Shown: piece after piece, positions 37,448-46,585 of the stretch
Layout: every line of letters begins with the position of its first letter
How positions within the stretch are numbered: position 1 is the stretch's first letter
Assembly (NCBI GenBank): GCA_019187225.1
Contig: JABAQQ010000036.1
Span: forward strand, 62,001 to 126,000
Source of the DNA: Saprospiraceae bacterium
GTDB taxonomy: Bacteria; Bacteroidota; Bacteroidia; Chitinophagales; Saprospiraceae
DNA: 64,000 bases
Reading direction: 5' to 3'
The notes under the pieces: generated by a model
The model's database searches: none
The model's input: only the letters and a program-made list of their open reading frames with translations
What the model was told of the DNA's origin: nothing
Program-made: the position numbers and the translations under genes

Positions 37448-38536
37448 TTACATTTTCCGCACCTTCTTCTTTTCGTTCAAATACGGTGCGCCGCTCGTCA
37501 CCACTTCCGTCACGCCTTCCAACCCCGATGCGATAACCGCCTGGTTGTCTTCCAGAAACGCAACCTGCACCGGCACCTTGCGCACACTTTCGCCGTCGGG
37601 TTGTATTGCGAAAACAAAAGCCGATTTTCCTTCGCCTTCAACAATCGCTTCAATGGGAACAATAGTATAACCCCCTGATCTTGAAGGAATAATATCAACC
37701 TGGGCAAACAAGCCGGGCGCGAAACGTTTGCCTTGCGGCGCTACTTTTATCTCCACGGGGTAAAGTCCGCTGACAGGATCGGCTGCGGGAGCCAGATCGC
37801 TCACTTTGCCGGTGAACGGCGCATCGGGATAAGCATCCATGACGACCTTGGCGTTCATGCCGAGGTTCAGCCGCGCCCAGTCGCGGTCGCTGACATTGAT
37901 CTTCACCACCCAATCGTCGGCGCCGGTCTCAAACAGCACGAATACGGGGGTGCCTGGGCCGGTGATCTCGCCTTCGTTCATCAGCTTTTTGATGATCTTG
38001 CCACCGCGGGTAGCGCGAATTTCAGCGTATTGCTGGTTGAATTGAGCGATGCGGGCAGTTTCTTTCGCTACGTCGCGTCCGGTAGTGGCATTTTGCAAAA
38101 GTTCGAGGGTGGCGCTGCTGTCGCGATACAGCCCTTCTACCCGGGCAAGATCGCGTTCCGCCTTTGTCAATGCCTGCTGGGCTTGCGCCACCTGCGCATC
38201 TATTTCGGTCTTGTCCAGTACGGCAAGCAACTGACCGGGGCGCACCACATCACCCTCGTCTGCATAAATTTTGCGAATAACGCCGCCAATCTTGAACGAC
38301 AGGCGCTGCTCGGCCGACGAGGTCAGGGTGCCGCTCGCATGGACGGGTAGTGCAATGGTCTTTTGCTGGACGGCGATCGTACGCACGGGAATCCGCTCGT
38401 CCACCGAATTGGCGCCCGGTTGATGGGCGTTGGCATTGGCGTTTTCTCCACAACCACCCGTGAGTGCGACAAGGCCGAAAACGGCGACAGCGATCATGGA
38501 GGGGAGAGCAATTGTTTCAAGCGATATTTTTTTCAT
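37448..38536 (-). CDS. RND efflux periplasmic adaptor (membrane fusion protein)
   Basis: 362 residues from the ATG at 38536, with a lipoprotein signal (FGLVALTGGC). HlyD/AcrA-type features: a beta-barrel/lipoyl start (PVHASGTLTSSAEQRLSFKIGGVIRKIYADEGDVVRPGQLLAVLDKTEID), a helical hairpin (QAQQALTKAERDLARVEGLYRD) and the returning lipoyl half (TRGGKIIKKLMNEGEITGPGTPVFVLF). The adaptor joins the inner-membrane pump to the outer-membrane channel. It is separated from the TolC-like gene by a transposase and REP arrays, although the two would normally be neighbours in one operon. Confidence 0.93.
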   Translation of the reverse strand: MKKISLETIALPSMIAVAVFGLVALTGGCGENANANAHQPGANSVDERIPVRTIAVQQKTIALPVHASGTLTSSAEQRLSFKIGGVIRKIYADEGDVVRPGQLLAVLDKTEIDAQVAQAQQALTKAERDLARVEGLYRDSSATLELLQNATTGRDVAKETARIAQFNQQYAEIRATRGGKIIKKLMNEGEITGPGTPVFVLFETGADDWVVKINVSDRDWARLNLGMNAKVVMDAYPDAPFTGKVSDLAPAADPVSGLYPVEIKVAPQGKRFAPGLFAQVDIIPSRSGGYTIVPIEAIVEGEGKSAFVFAIQPDGESVRKVPVQVAFLEDNQAVIASGLEGVTEVVTSGAPYLNEKKKVRKM

Positions 38537-38611
38537 GTTTTGTATTTTTAAGCCCACCGATAGATAAAAACTTCGGTGAGTTGAGGGAAAAAGTTCTTGA
38601 GCGTTCAGCCC

Positions 38612-38709
38612 CCCACCGATAAATCGGTGGGTTGAGAAGAAAAGTCCTCCGGACTTGGAACTCAGCCCACCGATTTATCGGTGGGATTATCGGTGGGATT
38701 ATCGGTGGG
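38612..38709. repeat. REP palindromes, upstream block
   Basis: Two 20-bp hairpins, CCCACCGATAAATCGGTGGG at 38612 and its sister with TTT at 38666, flank AAGTCCTCCGGACTT. Two ATTATCGGTGGG units follow at 38686-38709. They end about 40 bases before the transposase start. Confidence 0.85.
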
Positions 38710-38750
38710 ATTAATCGCATTCATCAAATTTTTCATCAAAACACAACATC

Positions 38751-39203
38751 ATGTCACATTCAAAAAACAAAGTCTGGATACACGGCGTATTCTCGACAAA
38801 GTATCGCAACCCTCTCATTACCAAAGATGTAAAACAAACCATTTACGAAGGCCTCCATCTTCAACTCAAAAAAACGGGATGCTACCTTGAAACAATTGGC
38901 GGTATCGAAGACCATGTGCATCTGTTATTTCTGTTGAATCGCAATAAAACGCTTGCGCAGGTTTTTCAACAAATCAAGGGCGCCTCTTCATACGACTTCA
39001 ATCATGGAGAACTATGCATCGATTCGTTTTACTGGCAAAAAGGGTATGGGGCGTTTTCGGTCTCGGAATCTAAAATTCCTTCCATCATCCGGTACATTCA
39101 AAATCAGGAAGAACACCATAAAAATGTCGGTTATGATGTCGAATGGCGATTCTTGTTGGAAAAACACGGATTGCCATTCGATAATGATGAAACGTTTGAA
39201 TGA
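38751..39203 (+). CDS. REP-associated (RAYT/IS200-type) Y1 transposase
   Basis: 150 residues. HUH-family motifs: GIEDHVHLLFLL gives the HxH metal site, and IIRYIQNQEEHHK near the C-terminus gives the single catalytic tyrosine. WIHGVFSTKYRNPLIT matches the N-terminal strand of IS200/RAYT proteins. No TnpB or IS605 partner is present. The gene is flanked on both sides by REP palindromes, three of them in a tandem array downstream, which is the REPtron arrangement, where the enzyme mobilises REP elements rather than itself. It splits the efflux operon and is transcribed against it. Confidence 0.88.
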   Translation: MSHSKNKVWIHGVFSTKYRNPLITKDVKQTIYEGLHLQLKKTGCYLETIGGIEDHVHLLFLLNRNKTLAQVFQQIKGASSYDFNHGELCIDSFYWQKGYGAFSVSESKIPSIIRYIQNQEEHHKNVGYDVEWRFLLEKHGLPFDNDETFE

Positions 39204-39224
39204 ATTGATGATCCTTCCGCACGT

Positions 39225-39490
39225 CCCACCGATAAATCGGTGGGCTGAGTGCCAAGTCCGGAGGACTTTTTCCGCACAACCCACCAGTTTAACGGTGGGG
39301 CGTGTCGTGGTGCCGAATCCCACCGATAAATCGGTGGGCTGAGTGCCAAGTCCGGAGAACTTTTCCGCTCAACCCACCGGATTACTGGTGGGGCGTATCG
39401 TGGTGCTGAATCCCACCGATAAATCGGTGGGCTGAGTGCCAAGTCCGGAGGACTTTTTCCGCTCAACCCACCGGATTACTGGTGGGGCGT
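39225..39490. repeat. REP array of three tandem units, downstream block
   Basis: Units start at 39225, 39319 and 39412 (94 and 93 bp apart). Each has CCCACCGATAAATCGGTGGG, then AAGTCCGGAGGACTT (GAACTT in unit 2), then an inverted CCCACC...GGTGGG hairpin with a variable centre. It ends six bases before the TolC-like gene's stop. Confidence 0.9.
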
Positions 39491-39495
39491 ATCGG

Positions 39496-40878
39496 TCACA
39501 TCCCAGCTGCCCTCCTTAACGCCGCTTCCTTCACCAACACATCCGACCAGGCCAGCGATTGTTGCAAACGTGCCGTCGTCACCCGGTTCTGTGCGTCGAG
39601 AAATTCGATGAGCAGGGCTTGATTCGCCCGGTATTTGTTGTTCACGATTCGGAACGTTTCTTCGGCGGCTTTGAGTCCGGTTTGGGCGGTCGCGAACGTG
39701 TTTCGGGCAGCCTCAAAATCGTTCCATGCCTGGGTGACTTGCAGGGCGATCTGTTGCTGCGCATCGGCAAATTGGGTGCGTATTTTTTCGGCTTCGAGGC
39801 GCGCTTCCTCCGTTTTGCTTTTGCGCAGGCCGGCGTCGAAAATATCGTAAGTCATACCCACGCGGGCCAGCGCGTAGGATTGTTCGCCGTTGAATTTGTA
39901 GCCGAAGCCCTGGAATCCCGCCTCGCCGCCGACGTAGAAATCGGGGATTTTACGGTTCGCGTCGTTGCGGCGTACGTCTGTTTCGGCTGCATTCATGCCG
40001 GCGCGCAAGACCTCGAATTCATGGCGGTTGGCGAGGGCGTTTTGGATCAGGGCAGAGGGCTGGTAGGCGGCAGCTTGCGCGCGGAGCAAGGCGGTATCCA
40101 CGGTTACTTCGCTTTGCAGATCCCTGTTGATCAAAAAGTTGAAATAAGCGCGGGCAGTATTCTGGCTGCTCCGGAGTTTGAAAATCTCGTTGTCGGCCTT
40201 GCTCAGTTCGTAGTCGGCAGTAGCCACCACGTCGCGCGTGGCGACGTTGTTTTTCACCAGAGACTCGTTGAAACGGCGCAGTTCATTCAGGACCGATCTG
40301 CTGTTCTGCCAGATCTTTTCGGATTCCAGAGCCTGCAGATATTGAAGGTACGCCTCCGTGATCTGGTAGCGCAGTTCGTGTTCGTAAGCTTCTTTTTGCG
40401 CCGATTTGCTTTGATACACCTGCTCTTTGATCTGCCGGTTGTATTTCAGATCGGAATTGAACAGCGGGTAAGCGAACGAGAGTTTGGTCTCGTGAAAATC
40501 GTCGGGCAAAAACTGTTCATTCACGTTCTCGATGTTCGTCGGGTAATCGGGCGCGCCCGGCTGGACGAGTTCGTTCAACTGGTTCAGGTTGGCGAATACG
40601 GGATTCATCAGGTCGCCGACCGGGAATTCGATGCGCCGGCCGCCTGTAGCGCGGGTATAATTGGCGTTGAATTGCAGGGTCGGGTAAAAGAGCGCCTTCG
40701 ACTGCCGGATGGCCTCCTGCGCTTTCCGCAGGTCGAGTTGTTGCTGCTGTAAAACAAGGTTATTGTTCAAACCCGTCTGGATGTATTGTTCCAGCACCGA
40801 AGACTGTTGTCCGTATGTTTTTGAAAAACAAAAAACCGACAGTAAAAGGACGATCAGGAGGGGAGGTGATTGTTTCAT
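39496..40878 (-). CDS. TolC-like outer-membrane efflux protein
   Basis: 460 residues with a signal peptide (LLIVLLLSVFCFSKTYGQ). Two long helical repeats typical of OEP/TolC proteins are visible: LVLQQQQLDLRKAQEAIRQSKALFYPTLQFNANYT and, later, KTEEARLEAEKIRTQFADAQQQIALQVTQAWNDFEAARNTFATAQ. It would form the trimeric exit duct of the pump. The start is 24 bases from a 15-bp element repeated upstream of the adjacent tetR gene, so control by that repressor is likely. Confidence 0.92.
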   Translation of the reverse strand: MKQSPPLLIVLLLSVFCFSKTYGQQSSVLEQYIQTGLNNNLVLQQQQLDLRKAQEAIRQSKALFYPTLQFNANYTRATGGRRIEFPVGDLMNPVFANLNQLNELVQPGAPDYPTNIENVNEQFLPDDFHETKLSFAYPLFNSDLKYNRQIKEQVYQSKSAQKEAYEHELRYQITEAYLQYLQALESEKIWQNSRSVLNELRRFNESLVKNNVATRDVVATADYELSKADNEIFKLRSSQNTARAYFNFLINRDLQSEVTVDTALLRAQAAAYQPSALIQNALANRHEFEVLRAGMNAAETDVRRNDANRKIPDFYVGGEAGFQGFGYKFNGEQSYALARVGMTYDIFDAGLRKSKTEEARLEAEKIRTQFADAQQQIALQVTQAWNDFEAARNTFATAQTGLKAAEETFRIVNNKYRANQALLIEFLDAQNRVTTARLQQSLAWSDVLVKEAALRRAAGM

Positions 40879-40901
40879 TGTAAAAAACGGCTTTTATTTT
40901 C

Positions 40902-40916
40902 TGAACAGTGTTTAGT
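40902..40916. promoter_or_regulatory. Putative TetR operator upstream of the TolC-like gene
   Basis: TGAACAGTGTTTAGT, identical to 41772-41786, centred on the palindrome AACA-G-TGTT. It begins 24 bases upstream of the TolC-like start codon, in the promoter region. Confidence 0.7.
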
Positions 40917-41110
40917 TCCGGTACAAAAAAATGCAGCGTTGGTTCGCTGCGAAAGGGCATTCCGGTGAATGGTTGTTTCAGACGGTTGAATGGACGGTTG
41001 CGGGAGTTAAAATGTTGCAGATGGTATCAAAATTAAAAAATGTACGCTCAATAATTTCGGCCCGGGATATGGCGCGCATCATTTATCATTCATCGCACAT
41101 CCCTTATCGT

Positions 41111-41722
41111 TTACAGGTTTTCCGCCATTTTTACGATCATTGCAAAAGATTTACGAGCCAGTTCTTCCCGTTTTTCCTCCGGGTACATCCGCATGCGCTC
41201 GCGCACGAAGAGCGACACGAGGCCGTGCGCATGGCACCAGAGGGTGTAAGCGATCGTTTCGGTGTCGGTGCTTTTGAAATAGCGGGCATCCACGCAAGCC
41301 TGCACCGTTTCCACAAAAAAGGAATGGGTAGCGATACCGAGTTTCCAACACTCCTGATTCTCCATACTTTCCATCGGAGTGAGGGTTATAAACAGCAGGT
41401 CGTAGAGGTCGGGGTGTTTCATCCCGAAGTCAATGTACCGCCGGCCAAACTCGACGAGCCGTTCCCAAGGGTTTTCGATCTCCACGACCGGCATAATGTG
41501 ATCGCGCTTGACGGCGGCGGCCTCGTATTGCAAGGCAAAGAATATCTCGCTCTTGTCCTTGTAGTACAGGTAAATCGTCGCCGGACTGTACTCAATGGCT
41601 TCGGCAATGTTGCGGATGCTCACGCCGTCGTAACCTTTTTCGCGGAACAACTTCAGCGCCGCGCCAAGAATGAGTTGGCGCATTTCTTCTTTTTCGCGTT
41701 CTTTTCTGGAGACAATTCCCAT
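41111..41722 (-). CDS. TetR/AcrR family transcriptional regulator
   Basis: 203 residues. The N-terminal helix-turn-helix is clear: RQLILGAALKLFREKGYDGVSIRNIAEAIEYSPATIYLYYKDKSEIFFAL. The C-terminal ligand domain resembles TetR_C WHG-type domains (FGRRYIDFGMKHPDLYDLLF, AYTLWCHAHGLVSLFVRERM). It is probably the local repressor of the efflux operon and of itself, because the same 15-bp element lies before this gene and before the TolC-like gene. The inducing ligand cannot be read from sequence. Confidence 0.93.
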   Translation of the reverse strand: MGIVSRKEREKEEMRQLILGAALKLFREKGYDGVSIRNIAEAIEYSPATIYLYYKDKSEIFFALQYEAAAVKRDHIMPVVEIENPWERLVEFGRRYIDFGMKHPDLYDLLFITLTPMESMENQECWKLGIATHSFFVETVQACVDARYFKSTDTETIAYTLWCHAHGLVSLFVRERMRMYPEEKREELARKSFAMIVKMAENL

Positions 41723-41762
41723 AATTCGATTAGTCGTCCGTTCGTTTTTGAACTAAACGCCG

Positions 41763-41786
41763 CAAAGATAATGAACAGTGTTTAGT
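41763..41786 (-). promoter_or_regulatory. tetR promoter with overlapping operator
   Basis: On the minus strand ACTAAACACTGTTCA (41772-41786) is followed one base later by TATCTTTG (41763-41770), an exact TAnnTTTG. A protein bound there would block polymerase. Confidence 0.7.
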
Positions 41787-41960
41787 AAATGCAAGCGGGA
41801 TTTGATGGAAAGTTGATTTTGGGGGATGGATGGCCGATTGAGTAGGATAAGCGGTATCGTTCAACAAAATTACTGTCTCCTTTGATGGAACCAGAATTTT
41901 GCGAAATAAACTGGTTTGAAATGCAGTGAAATGCTTTACTTTACTCAAAAATTTCATATT

Positions 41961-42503
41961 ATGCTTTACACTGGAAATCCAAACGACACCCAATTCAGGC
42001 AACCTCCAACTTATGCCGCATTTCTGAAAAGCGAAATTGATAACATCGGAGATTTCGCAGCCATCCGTTTTTTTGCGGCCAAAGCAGATAACAATTACGA
42101 CTCTGTTTTGGCCGTCGGCTTAGACGAACAGGGACAAATATTGAATCCGACGGGCAACTCTATTCTTTTTGACAATCTTCCCTGCCCACCCGAGTGTCAC
42201 AACCCAAATGTCGCTAACCCGCCGACCTCCAATATCTGGCTCTGGCTTGGCGAAGCACAACAAAGACAACAACAGATGCCCCCGGAATACGGATTTTCCG
42301 CATTATTTCAAAGCGGGGAAATTGAGGGGCTATGGACCCTGACTGCGCTTTATAAAATCAGGGTGTTTTATGCCTTGACGAACGGCACCCCCACTTTCCT
42401 CATCCTCGGTGTGGACTCAGCCGGCAACAACCTTCCGGACATCTACCTACTCGACCCTTATCCCCAGATGCCTACATCCATAGAAATCGGTGGTGGTCTG
42501 TAA
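41961..42503 (+). CDS. Hypothetical protein
   Basis: 180 residues from the ATG at 41961 (MLYTGNPNDTQFRQPP). No signal peptide, membrane helix or known motif. Predicted mixed alpha/beta with an Asp/Asn-rich middle (AAKADNNYDSVLAVGLDEQGQI, FDNLPCPPECHNPN). It lies 69 bases before a large sensor kinase and may share its regulation. An in-frame ATG at 41916 would add 15 residues. Confidence 0.55.
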   Translation: MLYTGNPNDTQFRQPPTYAAFLKSEIDNIGDFAAIRFFAAKADNNYDSVLAVGLDEQGQILNPTGNSILFDNLPCPPECHNPNVANPPTSNIWLWLGEAQQRQQQMPPEYGFSALFQSGEIEGLWTLTALYKIRVFYALTNGTPTFLILGVDSAGNNLPDIYLLDPYPQMPTSIEIGGGL

Positions 42504-42571
42504 AAATCACATTTGCGGATATTAGGGATTAACACTATTTTTCCGGTCTAAAACCTTTAAGGTTGTACCGG

Positions 42572-45500
42572 GTGAAAATCTTCCGTCTGATATTTGTATC
42601 AGGTGTTTGTCTTCAAACACCCTTTTTGATTTTTTCCCAAACACTGCCGCATTTTTTCCATCGCCTTACGCCCGAACAAGGCTTGTCTCAAGCCATCAAT
42701 TCCTTTGTTTACAAAGATTCCCGCGGATTCGTATGGATAAGTTCCATCGACGGGCTGAACCGATTCGACGGGCGCACGGTAAAAGTTTATCGTCCGAGTT
42801 CCAGTAACCCTCATGCCTTGGGGGGAAACAACATACAAAGCCGTTTTTACGAAACCGCCGACGGCGACCTATGGTTTTGCACATACGAGGCCATCCACCG
42901 GTACCGCCGTCGTACCGACGATTTTGAGGTTTTTCAACTGCAAAACGAAAACGGAGATACCATCACCGAAGGTTATTATATTTTCCACAGAGACCCTGCC
43001 GAAAAACTATGGATCCGCTTAAATGGGAAGCTCTACCTGTTCGATACCCGAACGAGGGAACGGGTAATCAAAGGCAGGCTCGAGGGCGTACGTTGTTTTG
43101 TTGATACCACTGCCACAGGACATATACGAGGTGTTTATAGTTGCTTTTTCGGTAGCCAAAAGGGAATTCGCTACTACCGGCTGGACACAGACGGCGCGAC
43201 GACCGCAGCAGAATCTTTTTTCACGTCCAACAGTCCGGCTAAATTGCCGGCCTTGTCAATCACCGATATCCGTATAGAAAACGATACCCTCGTTTGGCTG
43301 TGTGGCAGCGAAGGTTTGACCGCATTCAATCCAAGACAACGCACCTGCCGACAATATTCCCCCGTAGTGGAAAGAAAGCCCGATTTTTGGGCAATTTGTG
43401 CCATTAGTGACAGTGTTTTAGTCGTGTCATCCACTGCCGACGGTTTATGGTTTTTCAATAAGCGCTTGCGAAAGTTTGTCCGGCAAATCACGCACGACCC
43501 GGGCAATCCGCATTCATTGGCGTCCGTTCGATGTGAAGAACTCAACCTCGACAACGACGGCAACCTGTGGATTTCGCATTGGAACACAGGACTGAGCTTT
43601 GTCAATTTGCAGAAGCAAAAGTTTGAAAATATCCAGATCGTAACCGCTTTGCCGGCTCTTGGCAGCCGTTCGCCGCATTTGAGCGGTTTGGTGGAAGACA
43701 AAAAGGGGCGTATCTGGTGCAGCACCGAAGGCGCAGGCATCTGTTTGTTCACCCCGGATGGTGTGCCAGCGGCAGATTTCAGCCGCCGGCGCGATTTGCC
43801 CTTCGCCTATTTCACACATCTTTTCAAAGACCGCTCAAATACAATATGGGCAGTGGAGCGCCGTCATCTTTACCGCTATTACGACGCGGCAAACAGATTT
43901 AAAGAAATTTCTACATCTGTCGATATGAGTGAACTCTGCTATATTTATGAAACCAGGCAGGGAAGGCTGTTGGTAGGAACATACAATGGTGTTTTCGAAG
44001 TAAAAACGTCGGCGCGCGGTAACCGCTCGATAGCGCCGGCGGCTGGCTTTGAATTTTTAAAAAACAATATGGTAAATTGGATATACGAGGATTCAAATAC
44101 CACATTATATCTGGGGGTAAAAGCCACTACCTTGCTTGTTATCGTCAGAGACCGCCTTTTGAAATTTCCCTTCGGGTATATCAAAGCCGCTTACGAAACA
44201 CCCGACGGACGCACTATTTGGCTTGCCACTACCCGGGGTTTGGTGAAAATGGACAAAAACAATTTCACCTACAAGCTCTACGACGAATCCAACGGCTTGC
44301 CCAACCAATTTCTATACAGCGTTATTCCCGATGCGGCAGGTTTCCTCTGGCTTGCTTCGAACAAGGGCATTCTGCGCTTCAACCCCGATAGCGCCATAAC
44401 AAGGCAATACGGCGCTGCCGACGGAGTTTGGGAAAACGAATTTTTTACAAATGCCTGGCTCCGAACCTCTTCCGGCAACATTTGGCTCGGCAACCGCGAC
44501 GTGCTCAACGTGTTCCGCCCGGAAGCGATGCGCGACGTGCGGGCAGTTCCGAAAATTCAAATCACCAACCTGAAGGTCAATGATCTGGATTGGAAAGACA
44601 GCATTTACATCGGAGAGCGCACCGCACTGGATTTCCCCTTTTCCAACAATACCCTTTCCTTCGATTTTGTCGCACTCGAATACAGTGATCCGTCGAATAA
44701 CCGACTGAAATACAAGATGGAAGGATACGATGACCAATGGATCGAATTACCACCCGGGCCGTATGGGTTTGCGCGTTATGCCCGGTTGCCACCGGGCGTT
44801 TATCCTTTTTACGTTATGGCTGCCAATTCCGACGGTGTCTGGAATCCGCTGCCGTGGGAACTGAAAATCCGGATACGGACGCCGTTCTGGCAAACGTGGT
44901 GGTTCATCCTGTTGATAGCAATGGCAGTTACAGGGGGAGGGTACAGTATTTACAAGTATCGGTTGGCACAGATCCGCAAAGCATTCGAGTTCAGACAGAA
45001 AGCCGCCGAAAGCGAAATGCGCGCCCTCCGATCCCAGATGAATCCCCATTTTATTTTCAACAGCATCAACAGTATCAATGCCTTTATCCTGCGCAACGAA
45101 AGCAAAAAAGCGAGCGCATATCTCACCGAATTTGCTCACCTGATACGACAGATACTCGATAACAGCCCCCATGACACCATTTCTCTGGAAAACGAGATAG
45201 AATTCCTGCAATCCTATCTCCGCGTTGAGGCCATGCGGTTGGAAAATAAGCTGGCTTGGGATATTCAGGTTGTTGACAAGGTAGATACTTTTGAAACCGA
45301 AATCCCATCCATGATTTTGCAGCCTTACGTCGAAAATGCTGTGTGGCACGGCATCGCACATAAACCCGAGGGCGGCAAAATTACCGTCTCTGTCGGACGC
45401 GGCGATTCCGGCGTGTTGCTGCTGACGGTTGAGGATAACGGTGTAGGTCGCGCCCGCGCCCGTTTATTGCAGGCGGCCAAGGGTAAATCGCACGAGTCGA

Positions 45501-45640
45501 AAGGCTTGAAAATCACGGAAGAACGACTGGCTTTGTACGACCAGAAACACGGGACAAAATCTTCGGTGACTACGATGGATTTGTTAGACCAAAATAGCAA
45601 TGCAGCGGGAACAAGGGTGGAAGTGCGAATCGCCCGATAA
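42572..45640 (+). CDS. Propeller-sensor histidine kinase of the LytS class
   Basis: About 1022 residues from the GTG at 42572, which starts MKIFRLIFVSGVCLQTPFLIFSQ, a signal peptide. Residues about 25-700 carry Reg_prop blades (LSQAINSFVYKDSRGFVWISS, DNDGNLWISHW, DAAGFLWLASNKGI), then a Y_Y_Y domain (LKYKMEGYDDQWIELPPGPYGFARYARLPPG), one membrane helix near 775-795 and a His_kinase domain with QMNPHFIFNSINSINAFI, where H826 is the likely phosphorylated residue. The HATPase has DNGVGRARAR. Unlike the hybrid regulator at 21580, it has no receiver or DNA-binding domain; its partner is the LytTR protein just downstream. Confidence 0.93.
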   Translation: MKIFRLIFVSGVCLQTPFLIFSQTLPHFFHRLTPEQGLSQAINSFVYKDSRGFVWISSIDGLNRFDGRTVKVYRPSSSNPHALGGNNIQSRFYETADGDLWFCTYEAIHRYRRRTDDFEVFQLQNENGDTITEGYYIFHRDPAEKLWIRLNGKLYLFDTRTRERVIKGRLEGVRCFVDTTATGHIRGVYSCFFGSQKGIRYYRLDTDGATTAAESFFTSNSPAKLPALSITDIRIENDTLVWLCGSEGLTAFNPRQRTCRQYSPVVERKPDFWAICAISDSVLVVSSTADGLWFFNKRLRKFVRQITHDPGNPHSLASVRCEELNLDNDGNLWISHWNTGLSFVNLQKQKFENIQIVTALPALGSRSPHLSGLVEDKKGRIWCSTEGAGICLFTPDGVPAADFSRRRDLPFAYFTHLFKDRSNTIWAVERRHLYRYYDAANRFKEISTSVDMSELCYIYETRQGRLLVGTYNGVFEVKTSARGNRSIAPAAGFEFLKNNMVNWIYEDSNTTLYLGVKATTLLVIVRDRLLKFPFGYIKAAYETPDGRTIWLATTRGLVKMDKNNFTYKLYDESNGLPNQFLYSVIPDAAGFLWLASNKGILRFNPDSAITRQYGAADGVWENEFFTNAWLRTSSGNIWLGNRDVLNVFRPEAMRDVRAVPKIQITNLKVNDLDWKDSIYIGERTALDFPFSNNTLSFDFVALEYSDPSNNRLKYKMEGYDDQWIELPPGPYGFARYARLPPGVYPFYVMAANSDGVWNPLPWELKIRIRTPFWQTWWFILLIAMAVTGGGYSIYKYRLAQIRKAFEFRQKAAESEMRALRSQMNPHFIFNSINSINAFILRNESKKASAYLTEFAHLIRQILDNSPHDTISLENEIEFLQSYLRVEAMRLENKLAWDIQVVDKVDTFETEIPSMILQPYVENAVWHGIAHKPEGGKITVSVGRGDSGVLLLTVEDNGVGRARARLLQAAKGKSHESKGLKITEERLALYDQKHGTKSSVTTMDLLDQNSNAAGTRVEVRIAR

Positions 45641-45677
45641 CATTCTTAAATCATCGCTCATAACTCATCGCTCACGT

Positions 45678-46436
45678 ATGACTGCCCTCATCATAGACGA
45701 TGAAGCCGGGGCCCGCGACGCGCTCGCCGAACTGGTCCAACTTTATTGCCCCGGTCTCAAACTCGTCGGCACAGCCGTCAACGGTGAAACCGGCATCGAA
45801 CTCATTCGCCAAAAGCACCCCGGCATCGTTTTCCTCGACGTGGAAATGCCCGGCATGGACGGTTTCGAAGTCCTGCGGCGTTTGGGGAAAACCGACTTCG
45901 CTCTGATATTCGTCACGGCATATAACCGCCACGCGGTCAGGGCTTTCGAGTTCAGCGCCGTTGACTTTCTGCTGAAGCCTGTCGAGGCTTCCCGTCTCAT
46001 TCAAGCCGTCCACAGGGCTTCGGAGCGACACCACGAGCAAAACACTTTGGAGCAGTACCAACTTTTACTCGAGCTCATCAACCAGCAGGGCCACTCCGTT
46101 GCGCTCGATCACCGCATCGTATTTTCCATGCAGAACGAAATTGTGTTCAGTTGGTTGCGCAACTTGATCTGGATCGACGCCGATACCAATATGTGCTATG
46201 TCAAAATCGCCGATTACGACAAACCGCTCCACATCGCCCGCACTATCGGCGACTACGAGAAACAATTCGAAGGCTATGACAACCTGATGCGCGTCCACCG
46301 TTCCAACATCATCAACCTGCTCCATGTGAAAAAATTTCTGCGCGAAGACAGTGTGCTCGTGATGACCGACGGCCTGAAAGTGCCGGTGGCGGCCAATAAG
46401 CGGGAAGAAGTGCTGAAACGCCTCCGGGAGCATTAA
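45678..46436 (+). CDS. LytTR-family response regulator
   Basis: 252 residues from the ATG at 45678. The receiver domain has the acid pair D7-D8, the phospho-acceptor D54 (IVFLDVEMPGMDGFE), and the late lysine (DFLLKPVEASRL). The C-terminal half is a LytTR DNA-binding domain (NEIVFSWLRNLIWIDADTNMCYVKI, MRVHRSNIINLLHVKKF, VPVAANKREEVLKRL). It is 37 bases downstream of the cognate kinase, so the two form a two-component pair. Target genes may include the secreted proteins that follow, but no shared site was seen. Confidence 0.95.
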   Translation: MTALIIDDEAGARDALAELVQLYCPGLKLVGTAVNGETGIELIRQKHPGIVFLDVEMPGMDGFEVLRRLGKTDFALIFVTAYNRHAVRAFEFSAVDFLLKPVEASRLIQAVHRASERHHEQNTLEQYQLLLELINQQGHSVALDHRIVFSMQNEIVFSWLRNLIWIDADTNMCYVKIADYDKPLHIARTIGDYEKQFEGYDNLMRVHRSNIINLLHVKKFLREDSVLVMTDGLKVPVAANKREEVLKRLREH

Positions 46437-46476
46437 ACCTTCCCTTTTGTTCAAATGATTCAGGGTTTCATTCGAT

Positions 46477-46511
46477 GCCTGTCCGCGTTCGTTCGGGCGG
46501 GCTTTTTTTTT
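46477..46511 (+). terminator. Terminator after the LytTR gene
   Basis: GCCTGTCCG pairs with CGGGCGGGC (two G-T pairs) and is followed by nine T. Confidence 0.75.
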
Positions 46512-46585
46512 GTTAAAATATCGAAAACTTTGTAGCGACTCAATTGAGAAAATCACTGATTCAATCAATGACAATCTTCTTAACC

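Noticed and set aside
39225-39490. CRISPR-like array at the REP block
   Set aside because: The 93-94 bp units are repeated throughout, with hairpins and almost no unique spacer; they flank a Y1 transposase.
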